DNA of 44,383 bases from Pirellulales bacterium. Its GTDB lineage: Bacteria; Planctomycetota; Planctomycetia; Pirellulales; Thermoguttaceae. The stretch covers positions 1 to 44,383 of the forward strand of contig JAFGPV010000082.1 in NCBI GenBank assembly GCA_016936015.1. The letters are read 5' to 3'. The notes beneath the pieces are model-generated. The model had not been told where the DNA came from. It searched no databases and saw nothing but the letters and a program-made list of their open reading frames with translations. The position numbers and the translations under genes are program-made. This document shows positions 7,851-15,887 of the stretch, piece by piece (positions within the stretch are counted from its first letter, which is position 1; each line of letters begins with the position of its first letter).

Positions 7851-9050
7851 ATGACCGCCAATTTTCAATTCCTCGAAATTCCCGAGCGGTATCTGCCGGT
7901 CAAATTGTCCCTGTTGCGGGAAAGGATTCTCCGGGACGGGCGGCTGTCGGCCGTCCAACGGGAGCAGATCGGCGGCATCTTCGAGATGGCCGCGGCGCGG
8001 TTCCATTTCGAGTTCTATCGGAAGCTCGAACACCTGAAGGCGGTTTACGACCGGTTCGACCCGGACACGGAGACACCATTGCTCAGCGACGACGGCGACG
8101 AATTGGCCCGGCGTGAGGAATTCATCCGGGCCTACGAGCAACTGCTGCTGGAAGGGAATTACGTCGAGATGCCGCACGGCCAGATCATCGCCTGCGTGGA
8201 GCATCAGTCGCAGACCGGGGTACGCGTCCGGGCGAACCTCTCCGATTATGCCGATCTGCGGGTGTTCTACCGGGGCATCCACCGGGAACAGCGGACGTTT
8301 CGCCCCTGGCAAACCCCCTGGAAACAGGCGGGGGAGACGGTCCACGTCTTTTCCCGGGTCGCGGTGCTGGTCCGGCTGAAGCGGCGCAGCCCGCAGTTTG
8401 TGTACCTGAAACTCTTCAAAAACGTGGTGGCCGAGGACCTGGAGATGTTGCTGCCCTACGTCAAAACGCGGATGCGGCTTTTCGATCAACTGAAGATCGG
8501 CACGTCGGTCCTCGGCGGCGTGGCCACGGCGCTGGTAAAACTGTTTACGGCCGTCGTTCTCTCGCCCTGGCTCTTTCTGCTGCTGCTGTCGGGATTCGTG
8601 ACGGCCATCACCCGCGGGGTGTTCAGTTTCTTTTCCAGCCAGATGCGGTACATGCAGACGCTGACCGCCAACCTCTACTTCCGCAACCTGGCCAACAACG
8701 GCAGCCTGCTGGCCCACCTGGTCGATACGGCCGAGGGGGAAGAGTGCAAGGAGATGTGGCTGGCGTACTATCTGCTTTACGTCGAACGCGACCGCAACTA
8801 CACGCGGCAGGGGCTGGACCGGCGGATCGAACAGTGGTTCCAGGCGGAGTTCGGCCGGGAGATCGACTTCGAGGTCGGCGACGCCTTGCGGAAGCTCCAT
8901 GCGCTGGGCTTGCTCGACGGCGGCTCGCCCGAGATGCCCAAACCGGACGACGTGCTGACGGTCTGCGAACCGGCCGAGGCCCTGCGCCGGCTGGATGAAG
9001 TCTGGGACGGCTATTTTCCCTACCACGAACCCGACGCCTCGCGCGGGTAA
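7851..9050 (+). CDS. DUF3754 (TMEM143-like) membrane protein
   Basis: 399 residues of unknown function. The segment VYLKLFKNVVAEDLEMLLPYVKTRMRLFDQLKIG resembles the core of the DUF3754/TMEM143 family (F-K-N-(I/V)-x-x-x-D-L-E-x-L-x-P). It is followed by two close hydrophobic helices (about 217-237 and 239-257) and a conserved-looking C-terminal domain with MRYMQTLTANLYFRNLANN. The N-terminal 200 residues look soluble and partly helical, with no signal peptide, so the termini probably face the cytoplasm. A GAGG ribosome site precedes the start. It is divergently oriented to the phosphomutase with about 140 bp between, and is followed by repeat DNA before aceE. Family assignment is from memory of the motif. 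Confidence 0.7.
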   Translation: MTANFQFLEIPERYLPVKLSLLRERILRDGRLSAVQREQIGGIFEMAAARFHFEFYRKLEHLKAVYDRFDPDTETPLLSDDGDELARREEFIRAYEQLLLEGNYVEMPHGQIIACVEHQSQTGVRVRANLSDYADLRVFYRGIHREQRTFRPWQTPWKQAGETVHVFSRVAVLVRLKRRSPQFVYLKLFKNVVAEDLEMLLPYVKTRMRLFDQLKIGTSVLGGVATALVKLFTAVVLSPWLFLLLLSGFVTAITRGVFSFFSSQMRYMQTLTANLYFRNLANNGSLLAHLVDTAEGEECKEMWLAYYLLYVERDRNYTRQGLDRRIEQWFQAEFGREIDFEVGDALRKLHALGLLDGGSPEMPKPDDVLTVCEPAEALRRLDEVWDGYFPYHEPDASRG

Positions 9051-9077
9051 CGTGCATCCTCACGAAATTAAATTCTC

Positions 9078-9145
9078 CTAGCCGGCGGCTAACAGCCGCC
9101 GAGAGTTGCGTGAATTTCCCGCGGCGGCTGTTAGCCGCCGGCTAG
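9078..9145. repeat. Inverted pair of family B repeats (TAGCCGGCGGCTAACAGCCGCC type)
   Basis: Arm 1 (9078-9105) and its inverse arm 2 (9119-9145) surround a 13-bp centre. Each arm is itself partly palindromic. The whole could fold into a long hairpin. An almost identical pair lies at 17082-17147, and single degenerate arms lie at 28983 and 32113. Confidence 0.9.
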
Positions 9146-9237
9146 GGGACATTGGATCCTCAATTAACCGGAGGAGGCAACCCCTCTATGCACGTTGACG
9201 AGCACACGTAAAATAACCTGGGAAAGGGAGATCGATT

Positions 9238-12063
9238 ATGGATAAAAGCGACAAGAAAACTACGGTCAGCTCGCCATCCGGCGGCCCGTTTCCCCTGATG
9301 CAGGCCGATGCCGATCCGCGGGAAACCGCCGAGTGGCTCGACGCGCTGGATTACGTCATCCGTAGCGGCGGGCCGGATCGGGCGGCGTACCTGCTTACTC
9401 GATTAAAACACCGGGCCTTCCGCCGCGGGATGCGCTACGTCGGCACGTCCACGACGCCGTACATCAACACCATTCCCGTCGAGGAGGAGCCGCCCTATCC
9501 CGGCGACCGGCAGATCGAGCGGCGGATCAAGAGCCTCATCCGCTGGAACGCGATGGCGATGGTGGTCCGGGCGAACAAGGAAAGCCACGGCATCGGCGGG
9601 CACATTTCGACCTTCGCCTCAGCCGCCACGCTCTACGAGGTGGCGTTCAATCATTTCATCCGGGGGAAAGAGGGCACGCTGCCGCCGGACCAGGTCTATT
9701 TTCAGGGCCACGCCGCCCCGGGCATCTACGCCCGGGCGTATTTGCTGGACCGGCTGAACGAGGACCATTTAAAAAATTTCCGCCGCGAGTTGCAGGAGAA
9801 GCCGGGCCTGTCGTCCTATCCGCACCCGTGGCTGATGCCCGACTTTTGGGAGTTCCCCACCGTCTCGATGGGCCTTGGCCCGATCATGGCCATCTACCAG
9901 GCCCGGTTCAATCATTACATGGTCGATCGAGGGATCCTGCCCGCGGCCGAGGCATCCCGGGTGTGGTGTTTCGTAGGCGACGGAGAATGTGATGAACCGG
10001 AGTCGCTCGGCGCCCTGACCCTGGCCCCCCGGGAGCAACTCGACAACTTGATTTTCGTTGTCAACTGCAACCTCCAGCGGCTCGACGGCCCGGTCCGCGG
10101 CAACGGCAAGATCATCCAGGAGTTGGAAGGGGCCTTCCGCGGGGCCGGCTGGAACGTGATCAAGGTGATCTGGGGTGCCGATTGGGATCCGCTGCTTGCC
10201 AAGGACCGCGACGGCGTGTTGGTCCGGCGGATGGAGGAAGTCGTCGACGGGCAGTATCAAAAATACGTCGTCAGCGACGGGGCCTACATCCGCGAGCACT
10301 TCTTCGGCGCCGATCCCCGGCTGCTGGAAATGGTCCAGGACCTTTCGGACGAGCAGATCCACAAGCTCCGCCGCGGCGGACACGATCCGACCAAGGTCTA
10401 CGCCGCCTACAAGGCGGCCGTCGAGCACCGCGGCGCCCCGACCGTCATCCTGGCACACACCATCAAGGGCTACGGCCTGGGCGAGGCCGGCGAAGGGCGG
10501 AACATCACCCACCAACAGAAGAAACTCAACGAGCAGGAACTGCTGGAATTCAAACGGCGGTTCGACATTCCCATCTCCGACGAGGCGGCCGAGCGCGCCG
10601 AGTTCTACAAGCCGCCGGATGACAGTCCCGAGATGCGATATCTCCGCGAGCGGCGCCAGGCCCTAGCCGGATTCGTGCCGCGGCGCCGTGCCCCGACCAT
10701 GAAGCTCAAGCCGCCCGTCTGGGAAAACTACGCCGAATACTTCGCTGGCAGCGACGGCCGGGAGGTCTCCTCGACGATGGCCTTCGTGCGGCTCCTCTCG
10801 CACCTGATGCGGGACAAGAACATCGGCCGTTACATCGTGCCCATCGTGCCTGACGAGGCCCGGACCTTCGGCATGGAGGCGCTGTTCCGCCAGTTCGGCA
10901 TCTACGCCCACACCGGCCAGCTCTACGACCCGGTCGATTCGAACACGATCCTCTACTACCGCGAGGCGAAGGACGGGCAGATCCTGGAAGAAGGGATCAC
11001 GGAGGCCGGCTCGCTGGCCGAGTTTATCGCCGCCGGCACGGCCCGCTCCAGCCACGGCATCAGCATGATTCCGTTTTTCATCTACTACTCGATGTTCGGC
11101 TTCCAGCGGATCGGCGACCTGCTGTGGGCCGCCGGCGACATGCGCTGCCGCGGATTCATCCTCGGCGGGACCGCCGGACGCACCACCCTGGCCGGCGAAG
11201 GACTCCAGCACCAGGACGGCAACAGCCACCTCTACGCCCTGGCCTATCCGAACGTCCGGGCGTACGATCCCTGCTACGCCTACGAGATGGCCGTCATCAT
11301 CCTCGACGGCCTGCGGCGGATGTTCTACGAGTCGCAGGACGTCTTCTACTATTTGACCCTGATGAACGAAAACTACGCCATGCCCATCCTGCCGCCCGGC
11401 TCGACCGAGGGCATCTGCCGGGGGATTTATAAACTCAGCGAGCGGTTGGCTGACAATGGAAACTCCCCTCTCCCAATGGGAGAGGGGCAGGGGGTGAGGG
11501 CGAACAAACAAAAAACTACCGGCCCTCACCCTAACCCTCTCCCAAAGGGAGAGGGGACGATCCCTCAACCGCACGTCCGGCTCTTGGGCAGCGGGGCCAT
11601 CCTCCGCGAATCACTCCGGGCGCAGGAGATCCTCGAAGAAAAGTTCGGCGTCTCCAGCACCGTTTACAGCGTGACCAGCTACAAATCGCTGCTCTACGAC
11701 GCCCGAGAGGCCGAGCGGTTCAATCGCCTCCATCCCGATCAGCCATCTCACGAACCGTACGTCCGCCAGGTCCTCGGCGACTCGGCCAATCCCGTCGTGG
11801 CGGCCTCCGACTACGTTGCGGCCGTCCCGCTGTCGATTGCCCCTTGGGTTGGCCCGGGCTACCGCGTCCTCGGCTGCGACGGTTTCGGCCGCAGCGAAGC
11901 CCGCATGGAACTTCGCCGCTTCTTCGAGGTCGATGCCGAGAACATCGCATTGACGGCGCTGACAGAACTGACCGCCCAAGCAAGATACCCCCGCGACAAA
12001 CTCCCCGCCGCCGTAAAAACCCTCGGGCTGGATCCGGAGAAACCAAATCCGGTTACGGTGTAA
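9238..12063 (+). CDS. aceE: Pyruvate dehydrogenase E1 component (homodimeric type)
   Basis: Thiamine-diphosphate enzyme that decarboxylates pyruvate and transfers the acetyl group to lipoyl-E2. The TPP/Mg motif is GDGECDEPESLGALTLA followed by NCNLQRLDGPVRGN. KESHGIGGHISTFASAATLYE near the N-terminus and GRTTLAGEGLQHQDGNSH in the C-terminal half are characteristic of AceE. It is longer (941 residues) than the typical family member of about 890. The excess is largely explained by an in-frame insertion at residues about 738-778, made of two inverted palindromic repeats (11465-11557). A GGGAG ribosome site precedes the start. The E2 partner aceF lies 1.1 kb downstream, separated by two small genes. 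E3 is not in the window. Confidence 0.97.
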   Translation: MDKSDKKTTVSSPSGGPFPLMQADADPRETAEWLDALDYVIRSGGPDRAAYLLTRLKHRAFRRGMRYVGTSTTPYINTIPVEEEPPYPGDRQIERRIKSLIRWNAMAMVVRANKESHGIGGHISTFASAATLYEVAFNHFIRGKEGTLPPDQVYFQGHAAPGIYARAYLLDRLNEDHLKNFRRELQEKPGLSSYPHPWLMPDFWEFPTVSMGLGPIMAIYQARFNHYMVDRGILPAAEASRVWCFVGDGECDEPESLGALTLAPREQLDNLIFVVNCNLQRLDGPVRGNGKIIQELEGAFRGAGWNVIKVIWGADWDPLLAKDRDGVLVRRMEEVVDGQYQKYVVSDGAYIREHFFGADPRLLEMVQDLSDEQIHKLRRGGHDPTKVYAAYKAAVEHRGAPTVILAHTIKGYGLGEAGEGRNITHQQKKLNEQELLEFKRRFDIPISDEAAERAEFYKPPDDSPEMRYLRERRQALAGFVPRRRAPTMKLKPPVWENYAEYFAGSDGREVSSTMAFVRLLSHLMRDKNIGRYIVPIVPDEARTFGMEALFRQFGIYAHTGQLYDPVDSNTILYYREAKDGQILEEGITEAGSLAEFIAAGTARSSHGISMIPFFIYYSMFGFQRIGDLLWAAGDMRCRGFILGGTAGRTTLAGEGLQHQDGNSHLYALAYPNVRAYDPCYAYEMAVIILDGLRRMFYESQDVFYYLTLMNENYAMPILPPGSTEGICRGIYKLSERLADNGNSPLPMGEGQGVRANKQKTTGPHPNPLPKGEGTIPQPHVRLLGSGAILRESLRAQEILEEKFGVSSTVYSVTSYKSLLYDAREAERFNRLHPDQPSHEPYVRQVLGDSANPVVAASDYVAAVPLSIAPWVGPGYRVLGCDGFGRSEARMELRRFFEVDAENIALTALTELTAQARYPRDKLPAAVKTLGLDPEKPNPVTV
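11465..11557. repeat. Inverted pair of family A repeats inside aceE
   Basis: Copy 1 (11465-11501) is the reverse complement type of copy 2 (11521-11557). They are separated by 19 bp. The frame reads through both, giving PLPMGEGQGVRA and GPHPNPLPKGEG. The same paired layout is found in mutS. Confidence 0.93.
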
Positions 12064-12206
12064 ACGGATACTAAATTATAGAACTCCAATGGCTATACTC
12101 ACTTGTTCTAGATTTTGTTTGACGCTCATAATTTTACAATTAAACATAGATAAATGGAATACATGTTTTCAATAAAAAAATACCATAATTTCAGGAGAAA
12201 TCGAAA

Positions 12207-12620
12207 ATGCTATACAATCAAGGAAAAGGTCATTACGATCAAGAGTACGCAAAATTGTGGAAGGAACTTGTTCCCGTATCGGGACAGGCAAAAACGATTC
12301 AGGGAGAACTCGTTCGAGTCATTGGTCGTCTCGCCGATGAATTCTATAGGAATGGAAACACGAATTGGGACGTAGGATATCGGATTTTCACGAATTTCTT
12401 GAGTAAGCATTTACTCGAAGATAAGCTCTTTAACGCGCAGACACTTGATCAGATTAAGCAGGACATTGCGGAAATTAGAGATTTCGGCAGCGGAAAGAAA
12501 AATTTGGAATATATCGAAGGAGAAGATGCTTTCGATCGAATCACAGATCGCGTGGTGGAATGGTGTCAGCATAATTCTGTACCCATCGAGCATACCCATA
12601 ATCCTAAATTGTATAGGTGA
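12207..12620 (+). CDS. AT-rich hypothetical protein, probably acquired
   Basis: 137 residues of unrecognised function. The start MLYNQGKGHYDQEYAKLWKE is preceded by a good AGGAGA ribosome site. The protein is mostly helical and soluble, without signal peptide or membrane segment. It contains VPVSGQAKTIQGELVRVIGR, a style I loosely associate with small uncharacterised proteins of scattered distribution, but I cannot name a family. The gene and its flanks (about 12064-12745) are clearly richer in A and T than the surroundings, pointing to horizontal acquisition. It is followed by a plausible terminator. Its insertion separates aceE from aceF. Confidence 0.75.
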   Translation: MLYNQGKGHYDQEYAKLWKELVPVSGQAKTIQGELVRVIGRLADEFYRNGNTNWDVGYRIFTNFLSKHLLEDKLFNAQTLDQIKQDIAEIRDFGSGKKNLEYIEGEDAFDRITDRVVEWCQHNSVPIEHTHNPKLYR

Positions 12621-12637
12621 TTTGAGTCTCTGATAGG

Positions 12638-12716
12638 GAGAAAGGGAACCGGCTACACTATTGGGCAAAGCAACTCGCAAAATGGGATAGTTGCCCTTTC
12701 TCTCTTTATTTTCTTT
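12638..12716 (+). terminator. Possible terminator of the AT-rich gene
   Basis: GAGAAAGGG (12638-12646) pairs with CCCTTTCTC (12694-12702). An inner ACTAT/ATAGT pair partly closes the long loop. A T-rich tail TCTTTATTTTCTTT follows. The long loop makes this weaker than a canonical terminator. Confidence 0.45.
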
Positions 12717-12745
12717 CGGATTCAGTTAAAACAATCCCGTTTTCC

Positions 12746-12982
12746 TTACGAACTCACTTCACACGGCTCCACCTGCATCACGTGCAGCAGGGAGACCGTC
12801 ACCAGGCGGTCGTACACGGGATTGGGTTCGGTGGGAGCGGGCAGGCCGATGGCTACCGTCGAGCGGCCGACCATGGCCAACTCCGGATGGCGAACTTCGT
12901 ACGTCTGGCCGTCGGTCAACGTGATCCGGAACGGTTGAAACGGTTTATGCTGCAAAAACTCGCGGATGTCCTCCGAACGCAT
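12746..12982 (-). CDS. Small conserved hypothetical protein (78 residues)
   Basis: Function unknown. The sequence MRSEDIREFLQHKPFQPFRI continues with LTDGQTYEVRHPELAMVGR and ends with a strand-rich segment VSLLHVMQVEPCEVSS. Short beta-rich proteins with the pattern KPFQPFRIxLxDGxxYxVxHPE are, from memory, common and often multicopy in planctomycete-like genomes. The pattern has clear codon structure and no membrane segment. It stands alone on the minus strand between the AT-rich gene and aceF. The ribosome site is weak. Confidence 0.75.
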   Translation of the reverse strand: MRSEDIREFLQHKPFQPFRITLTDGQTYEVRHPELAMVGRSTVAIGLPAPTEPNPVYDRLVTVSLLHVMQVEPCEVSS

Positions 12983-13155
12983 GGCGAATAATCTTTCTGG
13001 ATTGATAAAAAGGGAAGCCGATTTCTCTACCCCTATATTATATTACTTCCCAAGCAATTGAAAATCCCGCAAATACCGGCTCTTCGCGCCCCGGTAAATC
13101 TCGATAGAATAGATTATCGGTTTTCACGTCCAATTTCCGTCAATGGTCAATTCCC

Positions 13156-14424
13156 ATGCTCGACTTCAAGCTCCCTGAACTCGGCGAGAACATCGAAAGC
13201 GGCGACGTGGTCAACGTGCTGGTCAAGGAGGGCGACGTGATCGCGGCCAACGACGGCGTCGTGGAACTGGAGACCGACAAGGCGGTGGTCGAACTGCCCT
13301 GTCCCTACGCGGGGCGGATCGCCAAGATCCACGTGAAGAAAGGGCAGACCGTCAAGGTGGGCCAGGCCGTGCTGTCGATCGAAGCGGAACAGCCCATCAA
13401 GCCGCGACCGTCGGTCGCGCCCGAGGCATCTCCCACGCCTGCACCGGCAGAACCGGCCGCGAAAGAACGCAAAGATCGCAAAGAAGAAAAAATTGCCGTG
13501 CCGGACGACGTGATTCCGGCGGGGCCGGCCGTCAGGCGGCTGGCCCGGGAGCGGGGCGTCGATCTGCGGCAGGTGGCCGGCTCGGGCAAAGGGGGGCGGA
13601 TCACCGTCGAGGACGTCAACGCGGCGACGCTGCGGGACGGGGAGAAGGCAGCGGTGGTCGAAACAACGGGAGGAAGCGGCGAGACGCCGCTTCTACAAGG
13701 CGAACCGGGCAGCGATCCATGGGGAGCGGTTCGCCGGGAGCGGATGAGCAGGGTTCGACGGACCATCGCCGTCCAGATGGTCAAGTCGGCGTCCGTTATT
13801 CCGCACGTAACCAACTTCGACGACGCCGACGTCACCGATCTGGAGCACCTACGGAAGAATATTCCCCCCGGCTACCTGGGCGCGGGGATCAAACTCACGG
13901 CGATGCCGTTTATCATCAAGGCCGTGGGCCTGACGCTCCGTGGGCATCCGCTCGTAAACGCCAGTCTTGACGACGAGAAAGAGGAGATCGTTTACAAAGA
14001 TTACGTCAACGTCGGCATCGCGGTCGATACGCCCCGGGGACTGGTGGTGCCGGCCCTCCGCAACGCCGACCGGCTCTCGATCCCGCAGATCGCCAAGGAA
14101 TTAGGCCGGCTGGCTGAAAAAGCCCGGTCCGCCGATTTCACCGTCGAGGACCTCCGCGGCGGGACATTCACGATCAGCAACATGGGGGCCGTCGGCGGGA
14201 CGTACAGCACGCCGATCATCAATTATCCCGAGGCAGCGATCCTGCTGGTGGGCCGGTCGCGGGACGTCCTCGTGCTGCGCGACGGCAAGGCGATGGCCCG
14301 GTGGATGCTCCCGCTGAGCCTCTCGTTCGACCACCGCCTGGTCGACGGCGCCGAGGCCGCCCGGTTTCTCAACGACGTGATCGACCTCCTGCAGAACCCC
14401 GGCAAGTTGCTGCTGGTCGAGTAG
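13156..14424 (+). CDS. aceF: Dihydrolipoamide acetyltransferase, E2 of pyruvate dehydrogenase
   Basis: Core of the pyruvate dehydrogenase complex, moving acetyl from lipoyl to CoA. Domains in order: one lipoyl domain with ELETDKAVVELP (Lys42 lipoylated), a proline/alanine linker, a peripheral subunit-binding domain (about 115-150, PAVRRLARERGVDLRQVAGSGKGGRI), a second linker (about 160-190), and the catalytic domain ending in LSFDHRLVDGAEAARF (His393, Asp397). 422 residues is typical of a one-lipoyl E2. The second linker contains a palindromic repeat encoding GSGETPLLQGEPGS (13672-13698), and the TAG stop is part of another copy of the same repeat. The start ATG is the only one that gives the standard LPELGE N-terminus. 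Confidence 0.96.
   Translation: MLDFKLPELGENIESGDVVNVLVKEGDVIAANDGVVELETDKAVVELPCPYAGRIAKIHVKKGQTVKVGQAVLSIEAEQPIKPRPSVAPEASPTPAPAEPAAKERKDRKEEKIAVPDDVIPAGPAVRRLARERGVDLRQVAGSGKGGRITVEDVNAATLRDGEKAAVVETTGGSGETPLLQGEPGSDPWGAVRRERMSRVRRTIAVQMVKSASVIPHVTNFDDADVTDLEHLRKNIPPGYLGAGIKLTAMPFIIKAVGLTLRGHPLVNASLDDEKEEIVYKDYVNVGIAVDTPRGLVVPALRNADRLSIPQIAKELGRLAEKARSADFTVEDLRGGTFTISNMGAVGGTYSTPIINYPEAAILLVGRSRDVLVLRDGKAMARWMLPLSLSFDHRLVDGAEAARFLNDVIDLLQNPGKLLLVE
13672..13698. repeat. Family C palindrome inside the aceF linker
   Basis: A GAAGCGGCGAGACGCCGCTTC palindrome followed by TAC, matching the arms at 14421-14496 and 20145-20168. It is translated in frame within a flexible linker. Confidence 0.85.
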
Positions 14425-14496
14425 AAGCAGCATCTTGCCGCTTCAATAAAAATGGCGAACACCCGATTCCAGGAAGCGGCAAGATGCCGCTTCTAC
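14421..14496. repeat. Inverted pair of family C repeats at the aceF stop codon
   Basis: GTAGAAGCAGCATCTTGCCGC... (14421-14444) and its inverse GAAGCGGCAAGATGCCGCTTC (14473-14493) followed by TAC. The TAG stop codon of aceF (14422-14424) is the first part of arm 1. Confidence 0.88.
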
Positions 14497-14513
14497 ATTG
14501 AAGGAGCCGATTT

Positions 14514-14843
14514 ATGAATTCCCAGGAACCAAAACCGCACCCGCTCCAAGCAATCGGCATTTTTTTAGCCGGAGTGGGGATCCTCATTGCCGGGATTGCA
14601 TATTTGATCTGGGTTCTCCGGTGTCCCTCGGCCCCTTGCCCGGTAGAGCCGCCTCCGCGCAGCGTCCCCTCCCGGGCGGCCAGCGCCGCGGAAATCCAAA
14701 AATACATTGCCGATCATAAGGACCTGGAGAAGATCATCCACGACTCGGAATTCCACCAATGGTTGGAGGAATTCGGCAAGGAGACGTTGAAGGATCAGCC
14801 GGTCAAAAAGGTTGAGACGAAAACGGAAACCCTCCAGCCGTAA
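14514..14843 (+). CDS. Small single-helix membrane protein upstream of rhomboid
   Basis: 109 residues, function unknown. One membrane helix (about residues 13-35, IFLAGVGILIAGIAYLIWVL), then a proline-rich stretch with two cysteines (RCPSAPCPVEPPP), then a charged helical tail (AAEIQKYIADHKDLEKIIHD and onwards). A GAAGGAG ribosome site is well placed. The gene ends 18 bp before the rhomboid gene and is surely cotranscribed with it. A membrane helix rich in glycine and alanine beside a rhomboid makes a substrate or adaptor role conceivable, which is inference. Confidence 0.8.
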   Translation: MNSQEPKPHPLQAIGIFLAGVGILIAGIAYLIWVLRCPSAPCPVEPPPRSVPSRAASAAEIQKYIADHKDLEKIIHDSEFHQWLEEFGKETLKDQPVKKVETKTETLQP

Positions 14844-14861
14844 ATCGGTCGATCCCTTGCC

Positions 14862-15788
14862 ATGGAAATCCCGCACCTTTCTCAATGGCGGCGTTGTCCG
14901 GTAATTACGGCCGTCGGCCTCTGCGCGATCGGCACGAGCCTCTGGTGGTGGAGCGGCGGCGACGTTGAGCCATTGTTGATGGACTATCACGCCTGGTCCG
15001 GCCAGGTGTGGCGATTAATGACCTCCACACTTCCTCACGTCGGCATCCTGCATTTGTTGTTCAATCTCTATTGGCTCTGGGTGTTCGGCACGCGGGTGGA
15101 AATCGTCTATGGATCGGGCCGGACGTTGTTGATCCTGATGCTTTTTGCGGCCGGCTCCTCGGCGGCCCAGTATGCTCTGGCGGGTCCCGGCGTGGGATTG
15201 TCCGGGGTGGGCTACGGCCTGTTCGGTTTTCTTTGGATTCTCGGCCGGTTCGACCGGCGTTTCTACGGCCTTGTCGATCACGCCACCGTACAACTCTTCG
15301 TAGTCTGGTTTTTTTTGTGCATCGCCTTGACGGTTGCTGATGTTTGGAGTGTCGGCAACGTGGCCCACGGCATGGGCGCAGTGCTGGGCGTGCTGCTGGG
15401 CTACGCCGTCTCCGCCCCATTGCGGAACTTCCGCCTGGCGTCGAGGGGCGCCCTGGCTGTTCTCCTCTTGGCAAGCTTTGCGGCCGGCGCCTGGGGGCTG
15501 AGATACGTCGATTTCAGTAATGGGATTGCACGAGAAGCGCAAATGCACGGGTACAAAGGGGATCAGGCAATCATGGCTGAGGATTACCCCCGCGCCGTCA
15601 AGGAATACCGCCAGGCTTTAGAACTCGACGAGAAAGAATCTCGCTACTGGTACAACCTGGGCATTGCTTACGCAGAACTTGGATCCTATCCGGAAGCCCG
15701 CGCGGCCTTTCACCGCGCCATCGAACTCGATCCGGACGATGAACAATATCGAAAGGCGGCGGAATATTGGACGGACCGAGAGCGTTGA
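14862..15788 (+). CDS. Rhomboid-family intramembrane serine protease with TPR tail
   Basis: 308 residues with six membrane helices and a soluble C-terminus. Rhomboid motifs: HLLFNLYWLWVFG (His64-x3-Asn68), the active-site serine in VGLSGVGYG (Ser114, GxSG) and the dyad histidine in NVAHGMGAVLG (His169). A final hydrophobic helix (about 193-215) leads to two tetratricopeptide-like units (about 230-300), including YWYNLGIAYAELGSYPEARA and FHRAIELDPDDEQYR. The TPR tail probably selects or holds partners. It follows the small membrane protein gene at 18 bp. All catalytic residues are in place, so it is likely active. Confidence 0.92.
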   Translation: MEIPHLSQWRRCPVITAVGLCAIGTSLWWWSGGDVEPLLMDYHAWSGQVWRLMTSTLPHVGILHLLFNLYWLWVFGTRVEIVYGSGRTLLILMLFAAGSSAAQYALAGPGVGLSGVGYGLFGFLWILGRFDRRFYGLVDHATVQLFVVWFFLCIALTVADVWSVGNVAHGMGAVLGVLLGYAVSAPLRNFRLASRGALAVLLLASFAAGAWGLRYVDFSNGIAREAQMHGYKGDQAIMAEDYPRAVKEYRQALELDEKESRYWYNLGIAYAELGSYPEARAAFHRAIELDPDDEQYRKAAEYWTDRER

Positions 15789-15838
15789 TCACCGGTAAAT
15801 GGGCTTGAATCGCCGGGCATGGGGAAAGAAAGCCGGGT

Positions 15839-15866
15839 TGCCGGGGCCGAGGACGGCCCGGCTCAC
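15839..15866. repeat. GC-rich hairpin repeat, family L (GCCGGGGCCGAGGA type)
   Basis: A 28-bp element nearly identical to 30646-30673 at the rimO end. With the preceding AGCCGGG it can form a hairpin closed by CCCGGCT. It lies between the convergent rhomboid and glycosidase genes, so it may also stop transcription. Confidence 0.7.
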
Positions 15867-15887
15867 TGGGGTTCACACCCGCCGCCT

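Noticed and set aside
9078-9145. CRISPR-like repeat
   Set aside because: Only two inverse arms with a 13-bp centre, no regular spacers and no cas genes nearby.
11465-11557. Intein or group II intron in aceE
   Set aside because: No intein splice motifs, no intron features, and far too short. The segment is a palindromic repeat pair.
12154-12375. Overlapping 73-codon frame in the AT-rich region
   Set aside because: It lacks a ribosome site and overlaps the better-supported 137-codon gene in another frame.
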